35,518 nucleotides of DNA. Source: Tannerella sp. Lineage in GTDB: Bacteria; Bacteroidota; Bacteroidia; Bacteroidales; Tannerellaceae. A program made the translations under genes and the position numbers. Below, piece by piece: positions 18,742-26,810 of this stretch. The stretch is taken from the NCBI GenBank assembly GCA_031255595.1, contig JAIRSF010000227.1, forward strand, positions 1 through 35,518, in the 5' to 3' direction. The notes below the pieces were generated by a model. It was not told the DNA's origin. It searched no databases and saw nothing but the letters and a program-made list of their open reading frames with translations. Position 1 is the first letter of the stretch. Each line of letters opens with the position of its first letter.

Positions 18742-21132
18742 ATGACACCAAGAATCAAACAACTGCGCGAACAAAGCCTGAACGCCGTCAACCGTATTTC
18801 TGCGGAAAGGGCGCTACTGATAACCGAATTTTACGAAAACCATGTGGCGTTCGGTGATTCCGTACCCGTACAACGTGCGAAATCATTCGAATATATATTA
18901 TCTGAAAAAGAAATATGTATCAATGACGATGAACTGATTGTCGGCGAACGCGGGCCGGCGCCCAAAGCAACTCCCACCTATCCCGAAATTACGGTTCATT
19001 CATTGCAGGATCTGGATATTCTTCATTCACGTGAAAAGGTATGGTTTCGCGTGGACAACGAAACGCGCGAGGCGTACGAGAAAATAATCATCCCGTTCTG
19101 GAAAGGGCGTTCTAACCGCGACCGCGTGATGAAAGCCATGTCGCCGGAATGGCACGACGCTTATAATGCCGGCATATTCACCGAATTTATGGAACAGCGC
19201 GCACCCGGTCATACGGTTGCCGGATATAAAATATTCAACAAAGGCATGCTTGATATCATACGGGATATTGAGGAAAGTATAAAAAATATCGACCGGCGGA
19301 ACAACCCGTCGGCTCCGGAGAAAACGGAAGATGCGTCAGCCCCGGATAAAATAGAAGAACTGAAAGCTATGAAGATCGCCGCCGGCGCAATAATCCGTTT
19401 TGCGGAGCGCCATGCGGAAAAGCTCGAACAACGGGCCTGTACGGAAAAGGATCCGGGCAGGAAAAATGAACTGACCGAAATGGCGCGTATATGCCGCAGA
19501 GTGCCGGCGCATGCACCGGCAACGTTTCACGAAGCCTTACAACATTACTGGTTTATTCATCTGGGCGTAGTAACGGAACTAAATCCATGGGATTCGTTCA
19601 ACCCCGGACGGCTTGACCGGCACTTATATCCTTTCTACAAGGCGGAAACCGAAGCCGGCGTTCTGACCCGCGACAAAGCGGTAGAAATACTCGAATCTTT
19701 CTGGATAAAATTCAACAACCACCCCTCGCCGCCGAAAATAGGCGTTACGGCCGAGGAGAGCAACACCTATACGGACTTCTGCCTGATAAACCTCGGCGGA
19801 CTGACTCCCGACGGAAAAGACGCCGTCAATGAAATGTCATACATCCTGCTGGACGTCATTGAAGAAATGCGCCTCCTGCAACCGGGTTCCATGGTGCAGC
19901 TAAGTCGTCTGAACCCGGATACATTCATTGACCGGGCTGTGAAGATCGCCAAAACCGGATTCGGACAACCGTCCGTCTTCAATACCGACGCCATCGTTCA
20001 GGAACTCGTCAACCAGGGCAAAAGCCTCGAAGACGCCCGTAACGGCGGCGCCAGCGGATGTGTAGAAAGCGGCGCTTTCGGTACGGAAAGTTATATTCTG
20101 TGCGGATACTTCAACCTGCCGAAAATCCTTGAAATAACACTGCACAACGGCTTTGATCCACGCACACAAAAACAGGTCGGATTGCATACCGGCTTTCCCT
20201 CCGAACTGAAAACATACGACCAACTGCTGGGCGCCTTCAAAAAACAGGTGCAATATTTTGCCGGAATTAAAATCGAAGGCAACAACGCCATAGAAAAAAT
20301 TTTCATCTCGCATATCCCGACCCCATTTCTGTCACTAATCATAGACGACTGTGTTGCACGCGGCATAGATTATATACAAGGCGGTGCACGATACAACACA
20401 AATTATATCCAGGGAGTAGGTCTGGGCACGATAACCGATTCGCTGACCTCCCTCAGGATAAACGTATATGAAAACAAAAACATAACGTTGCCGGACTTTG
20501 TTGAAGCTCTGGAACAGAACTTCGAAAACAGGGATGAACTATTATATCGCCTACTGTATAAAACACCTAAATACGGTAACGACGACGACCGCGCCGACAC
20601 ACAACTAATAGATGTATTCAACATATACCACGATGCCGTCGCAGGACATAAAAGTCCGCGCGGAGCGGACTATCGCATCAACCTGCTTCCCACGACCTGC
20701 CACGTTTACTTCGGAAGCGTCATGCATGCCGGCCCCGACGGAAGGAAAGCCGGATTGCCTGTATCGGAAGGAATCTCACCGGTACAGGGGGCCGACACAA
20801 ACGGGCCAACCTCGGTCGTTAAGTCCGCCGCAAAAATCGACCACCTGCGTACGGGCGGCACGCTACTCAACCAGAAATTCAGCCCTTCATTCTTCGACGG
20901 CGATTCCGCCATACGGAAAATTTCCGCCCTGGTTCGCAGTTATTTCAGGATGAACGGACATCATATACAATTTAATGTAGTAGATGCCGATACATTGCGC
21001 GACGCCCAGCGGCATCCGGAAAAACACCGGAACCTCATTGTGCGGGTAGCCGGATATAGTGACTACTTCAATGATCTGGGAATAAGCCTGCAAAATGAAA
21101 TCATCATGCGCACCGAACATGCAAGCCTCTGA
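18742..21132 (+). CDS. hypD: Glycyl radical enzyme, probable trans-4-hydroxy-L-proline dehydratase (HypD-like)
   Basis: 796 aa; NGGASGCVESGAFG (C440/E442), RVAGYSDYF glycyl-radical loop (G771); pocket residues match recalled C. difficile HypD positions at a constant offset. Confidence 0.78.
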   Translation: MTPRIKQLREQSLNAVNRISAERALLITEFYENHVAFGDSVPVQRAKSFEYILSEKEICINDDELIVGERGPAPKATPTYPEITVHSLQDLDILHSREKVWFRVDNETREAYEKIIIPFWKGRSNRDRVMKAMSPEWHDAYNAGIFTEFMEQRAPGHTVAGYKIFNKGMLDIIRDIEESIKNIDRRNNPSAPEKTEDASAPDKIEELKAMKIAAGAIIRFAERHAEKLEQRACTEKDPGRKNELTEMARICRRVPAHAPATFHEALQHYWFIHLGVVTELNPWDSFNPGRLDRHLYPFYKAETEAGVLTRDKAVEILESFWIKFNNHPSPPKIGVTAEESNTYTDFCLINLGGLTPDGKDAVNEMSYILLDVIEEMRLLQPGSMVQLSRLNPDTFIDRAVKIAKTGFGQPSVFNTDAIVQELVNQGKSLEDARNGGASGCVESGAFGTESYILCGYFNLPKILEITLHNGFDPRTQKQVGLHTGFPSELKTYDQLLGAFKKQVQYFAGIKIEGNNAIEKIFISHIPTPFLSLIIDDCVARGIDYIQGGARYNTNYIQGVGLGTITDSLTSLRINVYENKNITLPDFVEALEQNFENRDELLYRLLYKTPKYGNDDDRADTQLIDVFNIYHDAVAGHKSPRGADYRINLLPTTCHVYFGSVMHAGPDGRKAGLPVSEGISPVQGADTNGPTSVVKSAAKIDHLRTGGTLLNQKFSPSFFDGDSAIRKISALVRSYFRMNGHHIQFNVVDADTLRDAQRHPEKHRNLIVRVAGYSDYFNDLGISLQNEIIMRTEHASL

Positions 21133-21216
21133 GCATAAGCTCCCGGCGCGACCGACCTCCGAACGCAGGCGCCTCCGGCATGAACCGACCTCCGAACGCA
21201 AGCCTCCGGCACGAAT
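21113..21216 (+). repeat. Degenerate tandem repeats overlapping and following the hypD-like 3' end
   Basis: CCGACCTCCGAACGCAGGCGCCTCCGGCATGAA (21152-21184), CCGACCTCCGAACGCAAGCCTCCGGCACGAAT (21185-21216), and related CCGAACATGCAAGCCTC at the gene end. Confidence 0.7.
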
Positions 21217-21298
21217 CGGCCCCTTTTGAAACGGTTTCTTTCCATTTCTTTTCTTTTTTCTTATATTTTGTGTATTTTTGCCTGAAAATATAAAATTC

Positions 21299-22330
21299 AT
21301 GATAGATATATCTACATTGGTAAGGGACAATATCCTTCGACTTAAACCTTATTCCTGTGCCCGTAGCGAGTATAGAGGTGAGGCCTCCGTTTTTCTGGAT
21401 GCAAATGAAAATCCGATGAATACGCCTTATAACCGGTATCCGGATCCGTTGCAGGAGGATTTGAAGGAAAAAATTGCGGAAATCAAATATATAAGGCCTG
21501 CACAAATCATGTTGGGTGTAGGAAGCGATGAACCGATAGATCTGGTTATCCGTATATTTTGTGAGCCGGGAGAAAATAATATGGTAGCAATAGATCCCAC
21601 CTACGGCATGTATCAGGTATGTGCGGATATTAATAATGTAGAATACCGGAAAGCTTTGCTGAACGAAGACTATACGCTCGATGCGCAGCGTGTGTTGGAT
21701 ATGGCGGACGACCGGACAAAGGTGCTGTTCCTTTGTTCTCCCAACAATCCTACGGGAAATGTATTAAACCGTAGAGAAATACGCAAAATACTGAACAACT
21801 TCGGCGGAATCATCGTAATAGATGAAGCCTACATAGATTTTTCGTCCGAACCGTCATGGTTGCGGGAGCTGGATGAACATCCGAACATGATCATCCTGCA
21901 GACGTTTTCCAAAGCATGGGGACTTGCTGCCGTCAGATGCGGCATGGCCTTTGCATCCGAAGAAATAATCGGGTTTTTCAACAAAGTTAAATATCCCTAT
22001 AACATCAATACATTAACACAAAAGTTTGTATATGAGCAGTTGGAACATAAAGATCGTAAGAACAAATGGGTTAAAATACTTCTCGAACAACGCGAATTGT
22101 TAGCCGAAAAACTTCGGGCCATACCGTTTGTGGAGAAAATTTATCCGTCGGAGGCAAACTTCCTGCTGATAAAAGTTCCCGATGCGAATGATATCTACAA
22201 TAAATTAGTAAAGAAGGGCGTTATTATACGTAATCGCAACAACATCTCCCTGTGCCTCGGATGTCTGCGTATTACCGTTGGCGTCGCAGAAGAAAATGAA
22301 ATATTAATAAACGAATTAAAACAATTATAA
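21299..22330 (+). CDS. hisC: Histidinol-phosphate aminotransferase
   Basis: [56 protein letters not shown]. Confidence 0.94.
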   Translation: MIDISTLVRDNILRLKPYSCARSEYRGEASVFLDANENPMNTPYNRYPDPLQEDLKEKIAEIKYIRPAQIMLGVGSDEPIDLVIRIFCEPGENNMVAIDPTYGMYQVCADINNVEYRKALLNEDYTLDAQRVLDMADDRTKVLFLCSPNNPTGNVLNRREIRKILNNFGGIIVIDEAYIDFSSEPSWLRELDEHPNMIILQTFSKAWGLAAVRCGMAFASEEIIGFFNKVKYPYNINTLTQKFVYEQLEHKDRKNKWVKILLEQRELLAEKLRAIPFVEKIYPSEANFLLIKVPDANDIYNKLVKKGVIIRNRNNISLCLGCLRITVGVAEENEILINELKQL

Positions 22331-22334
22331 TCTT

Positions 22335-22709
22335 ATGGAAGTAAAAGGAAAAATTATTGTCGTACAACCTCTTCAGTCCGGCGAAGGTAAAAACGGCACA
22401 TGGAAAAAGCAGGAATATGTGATAGAATACGAACAGAACTCACAATATCCGCGTAAAATGATGTTTAACCTTTGGGGTGACAAGATCGACCAGTATAACA
22501 TACAGGAGGGACAAACCCTGAATGTCGGTTTCGATATCGACTGTCGTGAATACAACGGTCGTTGGTATAACGATATACGCGCCTGGAAGATCGACGTGAT
22601 ACCTGCGGAAGAAGTCGGAGGTACAACAACACCGTCCGCGCCGCCGTCGTTCACCCCGATGAATAGTGGCGACACCCCTTCGGACGATACGTCCGATCTT
22701 CCGTTTTAA
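22335..22709 (+). CDS. DUF3127 domain protein (OB-fold/SSB-like)
   Basis: MEVKGKIIVVQPLQSGEGKNGTWKKQEYVIEYEQ...PRKMMFNLWGDKID; Pro/Ser/Thr linker and acidic C-terminus DDTSDLPF. Confidence 0.85.
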   Translation: MEVKGKIIVVQPLQSGEGKNGTWKKQEYVIEYEQNSQYPRKMMFNLWGDKIDQYNIQEGQTLNVGFDIDCREYNGRWYNDIRAWKIDVIPAEEVGGTTTPSAPPSFTPMNSGDTPSDDTSDLPF

Positions 22710-22779
22710 AATTCGGTTAGCGACAAGCCTGTTCATCAAACCGGCTCCGAACGGCGCTTTTCCCCAAACGAACCTCGCC

Positions 22780-22824
22780 CACAAGACGTGTGAACGAGGG
22801 TCGAAATGGGTTGAACAGGATTTT
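22780..22824 (+). repeat. Copy B of a ~45-bp intercistronic repeat
   Basis: CACAAGACGTGTGAACGAGGGTCGAAATGGGTTGAACAGGATTTT; flanked by CCTCG/CGAGG stem arms. Confidence 0.6.
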
Positions 22825-22920
22825 TGAAGTGACCTTGAATGATGCGATCCTTACCCGGATTTGTTCCGGGCACAGGCGCTTCATGTAATGACTTTTGACA
22901 TACCCTCACAAGCCAGACAA

Positions 22921-24081
22921 ATGAAAAAAAGAGCTTTATTTATTGACCGGGACGGCACTCTGATCATAGAACCCCCGGTAACCTTTCAGGTTGATACGCT
23001 TGAACAGCTTACGTTTCTTCCGGGAGTTATACGTAACCTGTATTTCATACGTAAAAACCTTGATTTTGAGTTGGTCATCGTAACCAATCAGGACGGACTC
23101 GGAACGCCTTCGAATCCACAGGAAAATTTTGACCGCGTACAGCAGAAAATGCTTGAAGTCTTCGCCAACGAAGGTGTCCTTTTCGATAAGATCCTTATTG
23201 ACCCTTCTTTTCCGGAAGACAACTCACCAAACCGCAAACCGCGTACCGGAATGTTAAAAGAATATATGACGGGCGACTATGACCTTGAAAATTCATATGT
23301 GATCGGTGACCGGAAAACAGATATGGAGTTGGCTGCAAATCTTGGATGTAAAGGCATCTTAATAGCTGCCGGCGGGATTACCATGGCATCCGCACCGGAA
23401 GATGATATACAACATGCAGCCGAAGAATACACGTCCCGTCATAAAGACAGATTCCATACCTTCGATTCGTGGGAAAAGATAAAAGACTTTCTTTTTGCCG
23501 GCGAGCGCATTGCGACGGTACGGCGTACGACGAAAGAAACGGATATTCATATCAGCCTGAACTTAGACGGAAACGGCGCATGTGATATCTCGACCGGCAT
23601 AGGATTCTTTGACCATATGCTCGAGCAGATCGGAAAACATGGAGGATTAGACCTGACCATAAAAGTCTGTGGTGACCTGCATGTTGACGAACATCATACG
23701 ATAGAAGATACGGCCATTGCTCTCGGCGAAGCGCTGTCGACGGCGTTGGGAAACAAACGCGGCATAGAGCGCTATGGTTATTGCCTGCCGATGGACGATT
23801 GTCTTTGCCGCGTAGCGCTCGACTTCGGCGGACGTGCATGGCTCGTCTGGGATGCGGAATTTAGCCGCGAAATGATCGGAGGGATGCCGACGGAAATGTT
23901 CCTGCATTTTTTTAAGTCATTAAGCGACGCAGCCGGTATGAACCTGAATATCTGGGCGGAAGGAGAAAACGAACACCATAAAGCCGAGAGTATATACAAA
24001 GCGTTTGCCCGGGCGATTAAAATGGCCATTAAGCGCGATGTATATAAATACGAATTACCCAGCACAAAGGGAGTTTTATAA
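22921..24081 (+). CDS. hisB: Bifunctional histidinol-phosphatase / imidazoleglycerol-phosphate dehydratase
   Basis: [17 protein letters not shown] (HAD) and [40 protein letters not shown] (IGPD). Confidence 0.95.
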   Translation: MKKRALFIDRDGTLIIEPPVTFQVDTLEQLTFLPGVIRNLYFIRKNLDFELVIVTNQDGLGTPSNPQENFDRVQQKMLEVFANEGVLFDKILIDPSFPEDNSPNRKPRTGMLKEYMTGDYDLENSYVIGDRKTDMELAANLGCKGILIAAGGITMASAPEDDIQHAAEEYTSRHKDRFHTFDSWEKIKDFLFAGERIATVRRTTKETDIHISLNLDGNGACDISTGIGFFDHMLEQIGKHGGLDLTIKVCGDLHVDEHHTIEDTAIALGEALSTALGNKRGIERYGYCLPMDDCLCRVALDFGGRAWLVWDAEFSREMIGGMPTEMFLHFFKSLSDAAGMNLNIWAEGENEHHKAESIYKAFARAIKMAIKRDVYKYELPSTKGVL

Positions 24082-24121
24082 AAGCCGGTCAGCGAGTCCC
24101 GGCAGGAGTTGGTGAAAACGC

Positions 24122-24151
24122 GCCGGAGAATCATGCCTATGATGCTCCGGC
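24122..24151. terminator. Bidirectional hairpin between convergent hisB and the sulfhydrylase gene
   Basis: GCCGGAG-A-ATCAT-GCCT-ATGAT-G-CTCCGGC. Confidence 0.6.
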
Positions 24152-24166
24152 TGCTTATAATTCAGT

Positions 24167-25447
24167 TCAGGCCTTTTCCAACGCCTGTTTTACGTCGGCA
24201 ATCAGGTCTTCAATATCTTCTATACCTACCGAGAAACGGATCAGATCCGGCTGTACGCCTGCGGCAATCAGTTGCTCGTCCGATAATTGCCGGTGCGTAT
24301 GACTTGCAGGATGGAGCACGCATGAACGGGCGTCCGCAACATGTGTGACGATTGCAACAAGCTCCAGCGAATCCATAAAACGTATGGAATTATCGCGCCC
24401 GCCTTTGATACCGAATGTCAGAACGCCACAAGAGCCGTCCGGTAGATATTTCTGTGCCAGGTCATAATATTTATCGCCCGGCAATCCGCAAAAACGAACC
24501 CATGCTACTTTCGGATGATCACGCAGAAACTCGGCCATCTTCTGCGCATTTTCGCAATGACGCGGAATACGCAAATGAAGCGTTTCCAACCCTACATTTA
24601 ATAAAAATGCGTTTTGAGGCGACTGTATGGAACCCAGGTCACGCATCATTTGTGCAGTCGCTTTCGTAATATAGGCCGATTTGCCGAACTTTTCCGTATA
24701 GGTAATGCCATGATAAGAAGCATCGGGCGTAGTCAGGCCCGGAAATTTATCCTTATACCTGTCCCATTCAAAATTGCCACTGTCGACGATGGCTCCACCG
24801 ACGGCCATTGCATGCCCGTCCATATATTTGGTAGTGGAATGTGTCACGATATCGGCGCCCCATTCAAACGGGCGGCAGTTGATAGGCGTCGGAAACGTAT
24901 TATCAATAATGAGGGGGACACCGTTTTTATGAGCTATGCGGGCAAATTTTTCGATATCCAGAACAGCGCAGGCCGGATTGGCTATCGTTTCGCCGAATAC
25001 GGCTTTTGTGTTCGGACGAAAGGCTTCCTGTATCTCATCTTCCGAAGCGTCCTGATTGACAAACGTCACATCAATCCCCATCTTTTTCATCGTTACACCA
25101 TACAGGTTAAAAGTGCCTCCGTATATTTCGGATGCACAAACAAAATGATCGCCCGCCTCACAAATATTAAACAAAGCGTAGAAAGAAGCCGCTTGCCCCG
25201 AAGAAGTAAGCATGGCAGCCACACCGCCTTCCAGTTCCGCTATTTTGGCCGCAACAAAATCATTTGTCGGATTTTGCAGGCGTGTATAAAAGTATCCGGA
25301 TGCTTCCAGGTCAAACAATCGCCCCATTTCCTCACTTGTCGTATACTTAAATGTTGTACTCTGATAAATAGGTAACACACGCGGCTCTCCGTTTTTCGGT
25401 TTCCAGCCTCCCTGTATGCAAATTGTGTTTCTTTTCTGCTTTTTCAT
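24167..25447 (-). CDS. O-acetylhomoserine aminocarboxypropyltransferase/cysteine synthase family
   Basis: 426 aa; Cys/Met PLP family: YFYTRLQNPTNDFVAAKIAELEGG, DIVTHSTTKYMDGHAMAVGG, GIEDIEDLIADVKQAL. Confidence 0.92.
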   Translation of the reverse strand: MKKQKRNTICIQGGWKPKNGEPRVLPIYQSTTFKYTTSEEMGRLFDLEASGYFYTRLQNPTNDFVAAKIAELEGGVAAMLTSSGQAASFYALFNICEAGDHFVCASEIYGGTFNLYGVTMKKMGIDVTFVNQDASEDEIQEAFRPNTKAVFGETIANPACAVLDIEKFARIAHKNGVPLIIDNTFPTPINCRPFEWGADIVTHSTTKYMDGHAMAVGGAIVDSGNFEWDRYKDKFPGLTTPDASYHGITYTEKFGKSAYITKATAQMMRDLGSIQSPQNAFLLNVGLETLHLRIPRHCENAQKMAEFLRDHPKVAWVRFCGLPGDKYYDLAQKYLPDGSCGVLTFGIKGGRDNSIRFMDSLELVAIVTHVADARSCVLHPASHTHRQLSDEQLIAAGVQPDLIRFSVGIEDIEDLIADVKQALEKA

Positions 25448-25533
25448 CTTTGCCTCTGTATTATTACATTAATTATATATATTTGAATCCACATCAAAAG
25501 ATACCGTCCCCCCGGCAGTGTAACTGCGGCTTT

Positions 25534-26067
25534 TCAGTATACCAGATATCCCACGACTGCCGCCAGGATAATAATGCGTATCGCCCCCCATTTGAAAAAA
25601 TAAGAGAGCGCAAATGTACCAATAAAAATCAAAACGCCGGCATAATCCGTAAAATTCTGTTTATTCATCAACATGATGGCGGCTGCGGCAATCAGCCCTA
25701 TAGCGGCAGGAGTCATGCCGGACATCGCTGCCATGACGTATCTGTTTTTTTTGAAAAGCGTGAAAAAGCGACAAACCAACGCCATGATGATAACCGACGG
25801 CAGACATACGGCAAAAGTAGCGATCGCAGATCCCAGCACAGAGCCTCCCGTAGCCGCATAGCCTATGTATGTAGCGCTGTTGATGGCGATAGGGCCGGGT
25901 GTGACCTGGGATATGGCAATAATATCCGTAAACTCACCGGTTGTCAGCCATCGATGCGCTTCTACCACTTCATATTGTATCATAGACAACATGGCGTAGC
26001 CGCCGCCAAACCCGAACAGGCCGATCTTAAAAAACGTATAAAACAATTGCCAATAAATATCAATCAT
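25534..26067 (-). CDS. Chromate transporter, short-chain subunit
   Basis: FKIGLFGFGGGYAMLSMIQYEVV, SQVTPGPIAINSATYIGY. Confidence 0.9.
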   Translation of the reverse strand: MIDIYWQLFYTFFKIGLFGFGGGYAMLSMIQYEVVEAHRWLTTGEFTDIIAISQVTPGPIAINSATYIGYAATGGSVLGSAIATFAVCLPSVIIMALVCRFFTLFKKNRYVMAAMSGMTPAAIGLIAAAAIMLMNKQNFTDYAGVLIFIGTFALSYFFKWGAIRIIILAAVVGYLVY

Positions 26068-26602
26068 ATTTCTTCGTAATCAGATAATAAATAATTCCCC
26101 CGGCGCCGGCGATCATAATAACAAGAACAGGTGAAATCTTCAGCCAGGCGACGGCAACAGCGGCCATAACGGCAATCAGAACAATATTCCACGCAAAACC
26201 TTTGTTTTTAAGCATATTCACTACCGGAACGGCGATCAATGCGACCACAGCCGGGCGTAAACCGCCAAAAATACGTTCGATCATCCTATTGTCTTTTACA
26301 TTTGAAAAAAACATGGCAATCACGAGAATAACAACAAACGAAGGAATAACTGTTCCGAGAACGGCCGTTAAAACACCCATCATCCCGCGCATCTTATATC
26401 CGACAAACACAGCCGAATTGATTGATACAGGCCCCGGTGCCGATTGAGCCAATGTCAGCGTTTCCGAGAATTCATCGGGGCTAATCCAGCGCCTGCGCCC
26501 CACAACCTCCTGTTCTATCAATGGGATCATCGCATACCCACCTCCGATCGTAAAAGCGCCGATTTTAAAAAAAGACCAAAAAAGTTGCAGATAAAATTTC
26601 AT
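26060..26602 (-). CDS. Chromate transporter, short-chain subunit
   Basis: FKIGAFTIGGGYAMIPLIEQEVV, AQSAPGPVSINSAVFVGYKMRG; likely start MKFYLQLFWSFF. Confidence 0.9.
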   Translation of the reverse strand: MKFYLQLFWSFFKIGAFTIGGGYAMIPLIEQEVVGRRRWISPDEFSETLTLAQSAPGPVSINSAVFVGYKMRGMMGVLTAVLGTVIPSFVVILVIAMFFSNVKDNRMIERIFGGLRPAVVALIAVPVVNMLKNKGFAWNIVLIAVMAAVAVAWLKISPVLVIMIAGAGGIIYYLITKKYD

Positions 26603-26748
26603 CTTAAAATAACCCCTATGATTAAAACCACTCCGAAAGGGGGCAAATATAGTGCAAGTTGAGAGCAATACAAAATGAAAGCTTGCTTTTATTTTGCATT
26701 GCCGAAACGCCTATTTTCTACTTTGTGAAAAAAGACTTTGGTTTGTTC

Positions 26749-26779
26749 ATTGTCAATTATTAATTATTTTCTATCTTTG
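26749..26779 (+). promoter_or_regulatory. Bacteroidota-type promoter for ftsK
   Basis: ATTG-N19-TATCTTTG, 31 nt upstream of ATG 26811. Confidence 0.6.
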
Positions 26780-26810
26780 TCCGCTATTATACAATGAGAG
26801 GTATTTTTAT

